This document shows positions 25,184-36,970 of a stretch of 64,000 nucleotides of DNA, in pieces (position 1 is the first letter of the stretch; the number at the start of each line of letters is the position of its first letter). The DNA is from Pogostemon cablin. Taxonomy: Eukaryota > Streptophyta > Magnoliopsida > Lamiales > Lamiaceae. Location of the stretch: NCBI GenBank assembly GCA_023678885.1, contig CM042954.1, forward strand, positions 2,788,198 to 2,852,197. The letters are read 5' to 3'. The notes under the pieces are model-generated. The model did not search any database and had not been told where the DNA came from. It saw nothing but the letters and a program-made list of their open reading frames with translations. A program made the position numbers and the translations under genes.

Positions 25184-28100
25184 TGTTCCAGCAGCGATGA
25201 TACCTCATTAAGCTTTTCCCACACCAAATCTGGCTGATTAATATAACCTTGATCTGTGGCTAAAATGTACAATTCACCTTCATACTGCAAATAAACTGAT
25301 TATTAGGTACAACTCTAAATTTTAATCCAACTGGTGCCTTAGAAGCAATACACAGTTGCGATATTTATCATTTTACTAAAAGATGAATAATATAAGAGTA
25401 CAAGCCACACTCAGTTTCTCACAAACAAATCCCACACCCATCCCCATCCCCATCCTAAAAGGTGAATGCATAAATTTGAAACTAAAGAAATATATTAAAT
25501 TGTAAAATATACATAACACACACACATAAATGAGAGATACTAAAATAGGAAAAGACAGGTCTTGTATTTTTTGTTCAGTGTACTTTCAACTTCATCTGAA
25601 TTTCGTCTACTACGGCTCACAAAAGAAGTAAATAATATCAAAATTTTAAGTACAAGGATCTAGAACAAACAGAATTTAAAGTACAGGAACCCAATATATA
25701 CAAATGAAAGTATAGGGACATAATACAAGTACAACGACCCAAAATTAATTCTATATCTATGTCCTATAACAAAGATAAACATCACCAGAATTAAATTGTA
25801 TGCCTTACAGCTTGCCCTTGGTCTATATCATTAACAAAGACTACAGTGAGAAGCCTCCATGTATCACCAATGCCACAATGTTCTTAACAAGAAGCTAATA
25901 GAAACACATTCACAATTTATATGCAGATTCATGCATGCATGTTACTGAAACAAAGATGCTGGGGAAATTCTTTTCTTCAGTAACTCATACAATACGAAAA
26001 AAATTCATATAAAATTCATGGATGGAGAAGAAATATGCTATTTAAAATAGTAAGTCGTAAAACTCTTCTGCAGTAAAAAAAAAAAAAAAAGGTCAACAGA
26101 GATCAATAAATACACTGTATAACAAATGTTGCGACCTTACAAGTTACAAGTATCACTAGGTGGACAAGAACACAACTTATAATTTGCTCATCAATTTATA
26201 TATTAAAGAACAAGAAAATAATAATAATAAAGTTCGATGTATGGTATAGCTGCATATTATAATTCTAACCTTGAACATAGTATTGAAATGATTATTCCTG
26301 AAAAACACACTAATCTCACGTTCTTTCACTTGGTCTTGTAAGCAAAAGAGGCTGCACAAGAAACATAATAATTACAACCTTATGCAACAAAAAAGATACA
26401 TCTCAAACTTGTGGAGTATTGTAGCAAACAAACATACCCATAGACAGTTAATTGACTAGCACTGATCTTCATGAAGTTCCTGATAAGTTCCCCTAATTGG
26501 AATTAATACAATACAACTAAATGCATTAGTATAAAGTCCATATCTTTGAAAAGAAAATTAAATTAAGCAAAGGAGTAATTTTTTTATTTTTTTCTAGAAT
26601 GAAATAGTCAGGCATATATAATTAGGGAGCCCCAACTAAACCCAAAACCATGGTCAAACCCCACTTGCATGACCTTCTACCCTTTCGTGTGAAATCGATG
26701 TGGGGTATCGTAACAGAAATTGATAAAACAAAATAATTGTCGGATATTTATTATTCATCTGGAGCATTTCACCTTGTTTAATAGATATTCTGTCCTTGCT
26801 ATCAAAGACATCATCATCCACACAAGCTGCATCAACCTGTTCTGCAAGTACCATCTCGCCTTCATATATAGGCTCTCGATTTTCATAAACCACAGTTCTG
26901 GAGTCCAATATGCATTCTTCACCTTCATAAATAGGTTCACTACCATTGACACTGGAAGAGACAGCTTCAGTTTCACCAATTTTATGCATTTGGTCATTAG
27001 AAGAATCTAAATCTGCAGCAGCACTCAATAGGCAAGACGCTTCTTTTGTGTCACAACCATAATGACAGTTTTCTGATTCATCAGGGTTAGAGGTGGCACA
27101 GAATTGATCTTGGGCATGATCAACGCTAACTGATCTATGTAGAGAGTTATCAGAAGCAGATGAAGGATCTTGTCCAAAAGATACCTGTTCGACCTTTCCA
27201 TTCTCAATTCCTTTATCAAAATTATCAGCATCTTTTTTAGATTCTTCACAATTGTTCTCTAAATCAGTTTTTGAGGACAAAGAAATAGCTTCCTGTGAAA
27301 ACACTTCAGGGAATTTCAGCTCTAAACAAGGAATGCTCTGAGTATAGCTATCATCTGAAGTCAATGTCAAATTCTTTACAGGTTCATCAGTAGAATTTTT
27401 TTCCACTGTTTCTAAAGGCGTGATCAGTTTAGATTTCATGGCATATGCACTTTCATTGGTATTAACATCAGTAGCATCATGATTTGATAGTGTAGAAGTT
27501 TCCACCTCTGACAATTTCAAGGCTTTTAAGAGCTCTTCATTTTCTTCAATGTCACCTTTTCTAGCTCCTTGAGGAGATTCATCAAAGGACTGGCCTCGTG
27601 AAAGACATGGAGAAGGTATTCCAAGAGCCGCAGTTGTAGCAGCAGCAAAATCAACATCATCCTCTATACCTTTTTCTTGCTCACTCTCAATTATTTTTGT
27701 ATCTAATGAAACAAGCTCTCCCATGAGAGTGTTATATGATTTTGAACCAATAGCATCAGCAGTTTCAAGGTCCTGAAATGCATCCATGGAAATGTTAACA
27801 AAACAACCAAAATCAGGCACAGCTTTCCAAAAGATAGTCAGAAGTCCAAATGAGATATATTCCCTATAACAATAAATTGATCCTACATTCGAACAAAAGT
27901 CAATGAAAGATAATGTGACATGCTATTATTCTACATATGGAACAATAAAAAAAATTCAGTATCACACTTATTCATCCATAACCCCTATACAGTCATTAAA
28001 CCAATAAACCATCATACAACCACGCCATATCCTGGACAAGAAACTTTTAACCCACACCGCATTAAAAAATTAATCTGTTTAAGATTTAATGGCTAGCATA

Positions 28101-29771
28101 TTTTATTTTAATAATGCTACCAATTCGAAGGGGTAGGAAAATAGAAGGATCACTATTCATTAATATACACTTTTTCCTTTCAAGAAGGCTAGCAAATTAG
28201 ATCTGTAGTGCTAATACCAGATATAACCTCTAAGTCTTTGACCTGCACTGTCAAGTCCTAACTAGATAACTTTCTAAAGAATCAATACATTATTGAATCA
28301 AGTAACACGTAAAATAGCATGTTCTTGAATTCAACAAAGAAAATAATATGCAATAGTAAAATTGAATAGCATAAATATTAATTATTGCAATCCCAAGTGT
28401 TAATTTTGCCCAGTGCAATATCCCATCACTTTTTAAACACCAGTATTGATTATTATTCACTTAATTATCTATAGAGGTCCATAATTGTAGAGTATATGTT
28501 GCTGCAATAATGTTAAAAATGGCCGCAATAATGTTAAAAATGGCCTTATAAAATCACAAAGCTCATACGACAGACAAAGCAGTAAAATATTCTTCTTTTG
28601 GCAGCAAGGTAAACTAATTCATACCTGGGGGTCAACAATCCATCCATGATACAGTGGAATATCCAATAAATCAAATATTGCACACTCTGGAGTGAATTCA
28701 AAATCATCGATTCTGGAAATTTCAGATATATATTTGTCAAAGTCATAACTGCTGCAGAGGTTCACTCAAATCATAATGCACAATACCAAATTTCTTTTTA
28801 CATTTCTTCTTTTCCTTTTTAAGGGAAGATTTTATCCAAAAGTTTATGATAAACATCACAGTATGCATCGTAGTCTACCAGGATACTGTATTGATAGTTG
28901 AACATTTAAAACTAAAAGGAACACAAAGAAGAAATATATTACCTTCTAAATTTTATATTCACATCAATTCCAGTAGTAAGTCTAGGGAGTAAATCAATAG
29001 CATCTGCAATATTCTGCAGCTGATTCTCAACAAAGCCAGTGTCTTTGTTCTGTCACCCATTTAAAAAGGTAAAATTATTTTGACAAAAGGAATTACAAAA
29101 GATTAGTCAGCTACAATTGAATACAAAATACATATTAACAAGGTGAAGGGAATACTTTCTTCACAATTTTTAAATAAATCAAGTCATATCAATACTAAAA
29201 AAACAAGGATATACTGCTTAAGAACAAATTACTTCGGTGTTTGTGTTTGAATCAATCAACCGCTCAGCAACAAGTGAAAGCAATTTCTCCTGTGAAACCT
29301 CTGGAATATCAGGACTCAGATTTAAACTGTTCTTTAGTGAAAGAACATTACCTATTGTAATATAAAACATTCAGTCAGTTCGATAAGAATACACAGTATG
29401 ATAGACGACTGTAAAGAAATATCATAAAGTTAATTGTGATGACATCATGATCACCGCTAGGCAAAACTAGCTACTTTACACAAAGCACAAAAGGTATCAT
29501 CTCAAAATACTAGATTTTTATAAAAAGCCCTAGAGAAGAGAAGCGAATTACAGATAGCGAGGAGAGGGCAAGGGCCATTATCATTTTGGAGGATGATAGG
29601 CGTGGTTCGCCCCAAAAATTGAATGACTTTTGTCTTATGCAGCATCTCCTTCTCTCGGTCGTTACGCTTGGCCTCCGCGTCCGACGGCGGATTCACAGCG
29701 GTGGATGTGGAGGTGGAGGTGGAGGTGGAGGTGGAAGAAGAGTCGGGCGGTGGAGGGAGCGGAGAATCCAT
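18964..29771 (-). CDS. MINDY-type deubiquitinase (FAM63/DUF544), 12 coding exons
   Basis: Exons: 29552-29771, 29233-29351, 28943-29049, 28625-28751, 26773-27772, 26438-26492, 26270-26351, 25204-25284, 20511-20615, 20394-20440, 19851-19980, 18964-19041. All introns are GT-AG, and the exons total 2,151 bp, giving 716 residues. MINDY enzymes are cysteine proteases that trim Lys48-linked ubiquitin chains. Exon 1 has QNDNGPCPLLAIC, with predicted catalytic Cys68 and oxyanion Gln62. Exon 4 has YHGWIVDPQ with His184. Exon 5 (1 kb) is an acidic, poorly conserved linker inserted in the catalytic fold, which resumes in exons 6-9 (FFRNNHFNTMFK, ILATDQGYINQPDLVWEK). Exon 11 holds SDLQLAIALQQQEFD, a ubiquitin-binding MIU-like helix in a Gln-rich stretch. 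The protein ends CIVM, a CaaX-like prenylation box, suggesting membrane attachment. Residues 11-24 are a Ser/Thr dipeptide repeat. The start is the ATG at 29771, with no earlier in-frame ATG that fits. Appears intact. Confidence 0.93.
21415..21677 (+). mobile_element. 5' LTR of the gypsy element in intron 8
   Basis: Pairs with 24758-24960: shared TATTAATTACT, TTCTTAATTAG, GGCTTGGGAA.GAGTTTTC, ATCATCAATAGAATTGAT and ATTCCTT.ATCTCAA. The short length (about 0.26 kb) is like Reina-type chromoviruses. A degraded primer-site-like TTTGGTCTGACC follows. The left limit is approximate. Confidence 0.65.
21751..24700 (+). pseudogene. Decayed gag-pol of the intron 8 gypsy element
   Basis: The frame 21751-22062 encodes a coiled-coil start and the gag motif KFELPEFQGDNPSTWISHAE; similarity continues past the stop (WLKWLLTRCPDI, with stops and shifts). 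A zinc-knuckle-like CFKCREPYSPTYVC lies near 22700-22740 and a protease start, MKLVALVNGKEMLVMV, near 22900-22950. RT and RNase H are barely recognisable. Near 24440-24550 the integrase C-terminal region reads GFKLHPLFHVSQLKAV. The gene order fits a Ty3/gypsy chromovirus; the copy is dead, with dozens of stops. Confidence 0.7.
24744..24962 (+). mobile_element. Polypurine tract and 3' LTR of the intron 8 gypsy element
   Basis: AAGGGGAGGGGAAT at 24744-24757 precedes the LTR starting at 24758 (GATAACGTATC) and ending near 24960. It is the partner of 21415-21677. The two LTRs differ at many sites and by gaps, so the insertion is old. Confidence 0.65.
28504..28545 (-). repeat. 21-bp tandem duplication in MINDY intron 4
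   Basis: Two adjacent identical 21-bp units, each starting GCAATAATG and ending ATGGCC. No function is apparent. Confidence 0.9.
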
Positions 29772-30079
29772 TTCTTGGTTTCTTCCAAATTGCGAATTGA
29801 TCAATCGCTTTCTCCAGTAGCTATTACTAATTATTATTACTATTACTAATGAATAAAAGCAGAGTTTATACGCACAGGTGGAGTGACAATAGAAGTACAG
29901 AGAAGGGAAATAGGAAAAATGATTAATTTACGAGGCAAACTTGCCAAAAACATGGTTTAGCTCTTTATTATGGGAAATTTGGAAAGAATTAACAATTTTG
30001 TACTCAGAAAATTGTCACCTAAAATCTATACATATATATCTATATCTATCTAAATCTATAAATATATCTCTATCTATAT
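29772..30079 (-). promoter_or_regulatory. 5' flank of the MINDY gene
   Basis: Only 308 bp separate the MINDY ATG from an LTR at 30080. A TATAAAC on minus at 29864-29870, about 93 bp before the ATG, could be a core promoter. A TATC/TATATC microsatellite lies at about 30020-30078. The assignment is positional. Confidence 0.4.
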
Positions 30080-30720
30080 TGTTATGGGTGTTTCCCATAT
30101 AAGGCGTGACTTATACGCGCAGTGCAACCCGGAGATAAGGAGATTAAGGATAAGAGTGAGATTTGAACACACGCCCAAAAATACCGGTGCTGACTGGGAA
30201 TAAGAATAAGACTAAGGCAGAAAACAGAAGCCGACACCGAGGATAAGGTCAGCCATCGGTCTCGGCCCACCAGGAATTATCATCTGCCCATTGAGTATTC
30301 TCATCCCGACCAGAACGCAGCATGCATAGAGTGTGAGTGGGACATATCAGAATCATCATTGTCCTTGGAGGGACACGTGGCAACACAACACCAAAGGGGG
30401 ACCATTCACTTAAAATATCTCCAATATAAGACAAGGGATCTGCAGCAAGGAGACACACGATACTTGGTTGGCACTTCACTCCAACTTCATCTTCCCCATT
30501 CTACTTTCTCTCTAGGAACCCACATGTATTTCTTTCTCTACAAATGTAATATTCCTTCATGGAACTTGGAAGGCAAATATCAATAATATATGGAAAGGGC
30601 TCCCAATTAATGGGGCGACGGGGAAAACTAGTGTGTTCGATGAGTCCATTTTATTGTCCGGTTAATCGCTATTCTAAGCTCGTTTATTCTTAATCTAATC
30701 CGCTAAAATGACCATCAACA
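30080..30720 (+). mobile_element. 5' LTR of a Ty3/gypsy-type element
   Basis: Begins TGTTATGGG and ends CATCAACA (641 bp), directly followed by a primer site. It contains ACACGTGGC (30373-30381, G-box/ABRE-like), TATA-like CAATATAAG (about 30421) and a polyadenylation-type region. No partner 3' LTR is in the window. Confidence 0.75.
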
Positions 30721-30721
30721 G

Positions 30722-30740
30722 TTGGCGCCGTCTGTGGGAA
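30722..30740 (+). other. Primer-binding site after the LTR at 30080
   Basis: TTGGCGCCGTCTGTGGGAA follows the LTR end after one base. Its first nine bases match the 3' end of tRNA-Asp, as in many plant gypsy elements. Confidence 0.75.
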
Positions 30741-31715
30741 CCCGATTCCTTTGTCTAGTTTTTGTAGTTTTCTCCGTCGTCGCCGCTATCACCAACCGGA
30801 GTTCATTCGTTTGCACCATTCTTGTTCTTTTTGTTCTGAAAGAACCCAAGAAATCCAAATGTTCCATTATTTCTCTCTCTAAAATCAAAGAGAGATCTGG
30901 TCACAGAACTCCACTGTTTCAAAGATCCAATCATATACTCTCAAAAATCTTTCATTCCTCCACCTGAAAACCAAGCTAACTCCTCCAATCCTACTATGTG
31001 GGTGGAGATCTGAAAACTATTAGCCATCTTCCTGAAGATGTGTACAAGGCATTTTGCGGATGAAGAAGAAGAAGAAAACTTGGTGGTGCAGTTGGTTAGC
31101 GCGCGTAACCCCTGTTACCCAAAGAAGAAAACAATACCCAATAAAGAAGATGCAAAAAGGAACCAGATTTGGAAGAAATCGCTCACGCGTATCCCCATTA
31201 CCCAAGAAAGGAACGAGAACCCGTAAAGAAGACGCAAAAAGAACCAGATTTGGAAGAAATTGCGAAGCAGCGTGAGTCGCTGAAGAAAGAAGACGACTGG
31301 GTTAGCTCAATTTGTTATAACGTGAGAGAAGATACGAACCATTATCCATGAACCCGTTCAGCCGACAAGGTTGAGCTTCAACGGTGTTCGTGAAGTGGCC
31401 GACATCAATTCTCCTGAGAAAGAAGACGGACCATTATCCACGAATATGCCTAGCTCCCCTGGTTCAGCCGACAAGGTTGAGCTCTCGGTTGTATTCATGG
31501 AGTGGCCGCAACGATATTTGTGATAAATAAGAAAGAAAGAATAAGAATGTGTGTCGTTGTGGAAAGAAGAAAAAGACTGGGTATAGGTCAGTTGGTTAGA
31601 GTGTGGGTCTCTTATAATCGAAAGAAGGAGGCCGAGGATGTTTAGCACATCCCTCCAGCAGAACTTCTCTACCTGAAGAAGAGGAAGGACTCATCTTAAG
31701 AGATGACTCGGAGGT
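30741..31715 (+). other. Leader and remnant internal region of the element at 30080
   Basis: No gag or pol is recognisable. The region holds two short internal duplications: AACCAGATTTGGAAGAAAT (about 31160 and 31243) and TTCAGCCGACAAGGTTGAGC (about 31358 and 31463). It ends abruptly where an Athila-like LTR starts at 31716. Confidence 0.5.
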
Positions 31716-32285
31716 TGATGAGAGTGAAAATAAGCGTATTTTAGTGTCTAATTTAACACCTTTTTGATGAGAATTGTTGTCATATATTAGCACAAGTGAC
31801 TTATATTTGATATATGTGAGAAAAAGGTGTGTTTGATGTGTTTTATTGTATTTTAGGTGGAAAAATGATCAAAAGTGCAAAGTTGGAGAAAATGTGCAAC
31901 TTGTGCAAGAATGCTGAAAAACGCACGTCCAACTTATGTAATTTTTCTGTGATCGTGTAGAGCTCAAAAATGAAATTGTGATACATGGTTGGAAAGCCAT
32001 AGAAGAGTGGGTCGTTTTGGCATAAGAAACACTTCAATCAAAGTCCAAACGAGAAAGTTATGATCGAAATGGTAACGTCGCGCAAGTTGTTTATACTCAG
32101 CACGACTGTTCCAATTTACATGACTTGTTGCATCTTCATATGTAGTTTTGGTGATTTCTTTATATGGATAGAAATCCAAGGAAAAGAGAATCGCGTGAGT
32201 GCAAGAATCACTCAAATCAGAGTTTGGACGAGGAAGTTATGCTCAAAATCGTGAAGTCGCGCAGCTTGCAGCGAGAATTTCCAAA
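31716..32285 (+). mobile_element. Truncated Athila-like LTR (5' third)
   Basis: Starts TGATGAGAGTGAAAATAAGC like the LTR at 34921 and matches it for about 570 bp, ending where another LTR start appears at 32286. The rest of the LTR is missing. Confidence 0.8.
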
Positions 32286-32340
32286 TGGATGAGAGTGAAA
32301 ATAAGCGTGTTTTAGTGTCCAATTTAACATCTTTCTATCA
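32286..32340 (+). mobile_element. 55-bp start of another Athila-like LTR
   Basis: TGGATGAGAGTGAAAATAAG repeats the LTR start; similarity ends by about 32340. A remnant left by deletion or nested insertion. Confidence 0.65.
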
Positions 32341-32837
32341 TCAAAGCTCAAGCACACCTCATCATCACATGATTCATCAATAATAAAATAAGAGAATTAT
32401 AAGAAAGACTCAATTGACTATCTAATCGACTCCACGCTCTAGACACACCAACACAACATATTAAACATTAGGTAAGTTACAAAAAATTGATATAATAACA
32501 CTGGTTAAAGTATCAATATGCCACAAAAAATCAACCTCCTAACAAACAAACAACCAACGAAAGAAAAAATTTACCCTCGGTGCTCATAAGACGAGGTAAA
32601 TGCATCTCACCCCCCAAACTTAGGAAAAACGTAAGTCGAAACTAAGTTTGAAAAGAGGTGTAATTGCCGAAACGTGAATACCTCAAATATAATAAATCCT
32701 CACTCATACGAAAGAAATAATAAAGTAATAAAACAAAAGGAACAGGCCCCGACAGGTGCTCATGTTTAACGTCGGAGAGTCACGACGGTAAAAGTCTTAA
32801 TCAACTAGAAATAATAAATTCAATAATAACAGCCGTC
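32341..32837 (-). other. Internally deleted body of a minus-strand Athila-like element
   Basis: Reading on minus from the primer site: a short leader matching 36741-36780, then at once the post-pol motif at 32749-32790, then the purine tract CCTAAGTTTGGGGGG (about 32608-32622). All of gag-pol is missing. No coding frame remains. Confidence 0.6.
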
Positions 32838-34659
32838 CCCGACAACGGCTCCAAGAATTTGATGCGCGTTTTCTTTGCATGCAAAATTAATCCCCAAGTA
32901 TTAAGGATATCAGTTGCAGCTTAAACAAGCGACCAAGTGAATTATCGAACCCAAATGATAGCGTATTATCAATTTAATTATAAGCTAATTAATTAAGACA
33001 AGTTGGCAATAAAGTTTGGGATTTAATTATTAAACTACTAACCAATTAATTTAAATAACAAATAAAATAAAATTACTAGAAGAATACGAAAGTAGATCAA
33101 GTAGGAGAATAGGTATCTCTAGGATAATCCAGTTTCACTCATTTATCTCCCTTTTCGTGTGTCAATGTCCGACTCTACCTCGTGGAATATGGATGCATCA
33201 CTAAGCCATGCATATCTACTATATAGACACAAGTAAAGAAGCGTGTAACACGTGTGAATAACCTTGGAGCAAGAGATATAACTTCACCCCCCTTTCTAGG
33301 TACTATCAGAATCAATTATTTCCCCCTAGGATTAGTACTCTAACCCGATATGATCTCCCTTTATAGGTACTATAAAATTACTCTCTTTATCCTACTTATT
33401 AATCCGAATTCAATTCAATTAACAAATATTCATATATGATGGTTCTAATGAAACTTCAGAGTCCCCTCACTTAGAATCATAACATGGAATTCTGCTCAGC
33501 AGTGAACACACTCAATCAATAACTAAGATATGTATTCAGACTCTACATAACAGTTAATGATGCACAAAACAACTCTGAGTATGAATTTAAAACGCATAGT
33601 CATATATAAAATAAATCTACAAGTAGTATTGTACGGAGTATACACACGTAAGTTCAATTAATTCATAAAAACCTTCAAAACCCTAGACTACCAAAACGGT
33701 TCTAGCCCATGATGTTGCGAAGACAATCATGGGTGTTGGATAGATCTTACCCGTAGTCTAAAAAATACAAGATAAATTAGGAAATGAATAAAACCCTAGA
33801 TGTGGGCGTCGTCGTGTCCTTCTTCGTCTTGAATCCTCCTCTTGGTTCTCCTCTTGATTCAGCAGGCGAATCTTAAAAGTGATGGATGGATGGAGGAAAG
33901 GATGTGGATGATGGTTGGGGGTGATCCCCCCTTGTGGGGGGTGTAGGATGATTGTGTTGCTTGTCTCCTCACATGAATAATGATGTAAAATATATAGATG
34001 TGAGAAGGGAATTAAATAAGAAAATTAAAGATATGGGTAAATCATAGATGATTATGTGATAAGGAGATTAATTATGCTCCAAGAAATAAGTGATTTTCGA
34101 AAATTTTTGGAAATTCTCGGAAATTCTCGCTGCCAGCTGACGATTTTGAGCATAACTTCCTCGTCTAAACTCTGATTTGAGTGATTCTTACGCTCACGTG
34201 ATTCACTCTTCCTTGGATTTCTATCCATATAAAGAAATCACCAAAACTCCAACATATGAAGATGCAACAAGTCATGTAAATTGGAACAGTCGTGCTGAGT
34301 ATAAACAGCTTGCGCGACGTCACCATTTCGATCATAACTTTCTCGTTTGGACTTCGATTTTGGTGTTTCTTATGCCAAAATGACCCACTCTTCTGTGGCT
34401 TTCCAACCATATATCACACTTTTATTTTTGATCTCTACATGATCACAGAAAAATTACACAAATTGGAAATGCATTTTTCAGCATTCTTGCACAAGTTGCA
34501 CATTTTCTCCAACTTTGCACTTTTGATCATTTTTCCACCTAAAATACAATAAAACACCCCAAACATACCTTTTTGTCACATATATCAAATATAAGACACT
34601 TGTGCTAATATATGACAATAATTCTCATCAAAAAAGTGTTAAATTGGATTCTAAAACAC
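32838..34659 (-). mobile_element. Minus-strand Athila-like LTR (subtype B) with primer-binding site
   Basis: The LTR end GCGCATCA on minus is at 32860, followed at 32838-32857 by TTCTTGGAGCCGTTGTCGGG, a slightly changed tRNA-Asp primer site. The LTR body is AT-rich in its centre (about 33965-34100) like 34921-36716. Its first about 24 bp are missing at 34659, where similarity stops. Confidence 0.8.
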
Positions 34660-34920
34660 TATATAGTCTAATGTTCCATACTCTTCTACAATGGTGTAAT
34701 AGTGTAACCTATTTCCTGCCTCTATACAGGTGTCTTACTTGGTATAGTTGCTCTAATCATTCCATTAATATTCATTTCAGATTTTATTATAATGCTTTAT
34801 CACTGAGTTTTAATGTGGTCAGCTTTATTTTTAGTAGAATGACAGTCTGAAGTTTTTATGTTTGACATGTTATCTTACTTTACAATCTATGATTGTGGAA
34901 ATCATCTTGAGCGCGCCGAT
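34660..34920. other. Short unassigned spacer between two LTRs
   Basis: Non-coding sequence of unknown origin between a truncated minus-strand LTR and an intact plus-strand LTR. No repeat termini were recognised. Confidence 0.4.
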
Positions 34921-36716
34921 TGATGAGAGTGAAAATAAGCGTATTTTAGTGTCCAATCTAACACCTTTTAGATGGGAATTGATGTCATATATTAGTACAA
35001 GTGTTTTATATTCAATATATGTAAGGAAAAGGTGCACTTAAGGTGTTTTATTATATTTTAGGTGGAAAAAGGATCAAAAGTGCAAAGTTGGAGAAAAGGT
35101 GCAACATGTGCAAGAATGTTGAAAAATGCACGTCCAATTTGTGTAATTTTTCTGTGTTTGTATGGAGTTCCAAACTAGAAATGTGATGTATGGTTGGAAA
35201 GTCACAGAAGAGAGGATCATTTTGACATAAAGAACACCTCAATCGAAGTCCAAACGAGAAAGTTATGATCGAAATGGTGACATCGCTCAAAATGTTTCTA
35301 CTCAGCACGACTGTTCCATTTTACATGACTTGTTACATCTTAAAATGTTGGACTTTTGTGAGTTATTTAATGGATAGAAAACCATGTAAGAGAGGATCAC
35401 GTGAGCACAAGAATCACTCGAATCAAAGTTTGGACGTGGAAGTAATGCTCAAAATCGTGAAGTCGCGCAGCTGCAAGTGAGAATTTTCAAGAATTTCTAA
35501 AAATTACATATTTCTTGGAGCACAATTAATCTCCTTATCACATAATCCTCCATGATACACCCATATCTTTTATTTCCTTATTTAATTCCCTTCTCACATC
35601 TATATATATTTTACATCATTATTCATTGGATTAGACCGCAGCGCAATCATCCTACACCCCACAAGGGGGATCACCCCCCAACCATCATCCACATCCTTTC
35701 CTCTATCCATCCATCACTTTGAAGATTTGTCTATGGAATCAAGAAGGAGAACCAAGAGGATTTGAAGAGACGGAAGAGAGAAGGAAGGAGACTTCTACAC
35801 CAAGGGTTTTCCTAATTCTTTTCTTCTACTTTCTAATTTTCCGGACATATGAGTAAGATCTATCCAACCCCCATGATTGTGCTTCGCAACATCATGGGCT
35901 AGAACTATTTTGGTAGATCTAGGGTTTTGAAGGTTTCTATGAATTAATTGAACTTCGTGTGTATACTCCGTACAACACTACTTATGGATTTATTTTATAT
36001 ATGATTATGCATTTTTAATTCATACTTAGAGTTGTTTTGTGCATCATTAACTGTTATATAGAGTATGAATACATATCTTGGTTATTGATTGAGTTCGTTC
36101 ACTGTTGAGCAGGATTCTATATTATGATTCTAAGCGAGGGGACTCCGAAGCTTCATTAGAACTATTATTTATGAATACTTGTTAATTAAATCTAATTCGG
36201 GTTAATAAGTAGGATAAAGAAGATAACTTTATAGTAGCTATAAAAGGAGATCATATCGGGTTAGAGTACCAATCCTAGGGGGAAATAATTGATATTGATA
36301 GTACCTAGAAAGGGGGGTGAAGTTATATCTCTTGGTCTAAGGTTATTTACACGTGTTACACACATATTTACTTGTGTCTATAAAGTAGATTTGCATGACT
36401 TAGTGATGCATTTATATTCCACAAGGCAGAATGAGTGAAACCGGATTATCCTAGAGCCACCTATTCTCCTACTTGATCCACTTTCGTAATTATTCTAGTG
36501 TTTATTTTATTTTAATTGTTATTTTATATTTTTGTTAGTAGATTAATAATTCAATACTCAACTTAATTGCCATCTTGTCTTAATTAATTTAGTTAATAAT
36601 TAAATTGATAATACGTCGTCCTTTGGGTTTGATAATTCACTTGGTCACTTGCTTAAGCTGCAACTGTATCCTTAATACTTGGGGATTAATTTTGCGTGTA
36701 AAGAAAACACGCATCA
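34921..36716 (+). mobile_element. Complete Athila-like 5' LTR, subtype B
   Basis: Starts TGATGAGAGTGAAAATAAGC and ends ACACGCATCA (1,796 bp) with TGATG/CATCA terminal inverted repeats, followed five bases later by a primer site. The central AT-rich stretch (35480-35640) replaces the TTCGACC-rich part of subtype A. Short frames within it are not coding. Confidence 0.9.
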
Positions 36717-36721
36717 AGTTC

Positions 36722-36740
36722 TTGGCGCCGTTGCTGGGAA
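36722..36740 (+). other. tRNA-Asp-type primer-binding site
   Basis: TTGGCGCCGTTGCTGGGAA after the LTR end. Athila-group elements use a tRNA-Asp primer with this pattern. Confidence 0.85.
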
Positions 36741-36970
36741 CGGCTGTTATTATTGATTTTATTATTTCTAGTTGATTAAGACTTCTATTTGTGATTATTT
36801 ATTTCTATCTAACCTTAAATTTTTCTGAGGTACTTGTGCACTAGGAAAAGGATATGAAGGAAAGAATGAATAGCACATTGAGCTAAACATGACCGGAGCA
36901 AGGCAAAATCTGAATAATGTTGTCACACGTGAAATTTTCACGAACTATGGGATTGGTAACATGAGTTTGA
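36741..36970 (+). other. Leader and first codons of a deleted Athila-like element
   Basis: The leader after the primer site ends in an ATG near 36890 followed by about 25 open codons, likely the start of gag. It is cut at 36971 by a piece of LTR. Confidence 0.45.

Larger units (their letters stand above)
20616..25203 (-). other. Intron 8 of the MINDY gene, 4.6 kb, with an inserted gypsy element
   Basis: The donor at 25203 and acceptor at 20616 are canonical. Most of the intron is the decayed + strand gypsy element at 21415-24962. A GA microsatellite lies at about 25145-25180. The rest is AT-rich intron sequence. Confidence 0.85.

Noticed and set aside
30722..30967. Frame starting at the primer-binding site
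   Set aside because: It begins inside the primer site of an LTR element, at a non-ATG codon, and has no gag similarity; treated as leader.
31078..31120. tRNA-like box A sequences (GCAGTTGGTTAGCGCGC, and a second at about 31586)
   Set aside because: No matching box B, acceptor stem or cloverleaf follows, so neither a tRNA gene nor a clear SINE can be supported.
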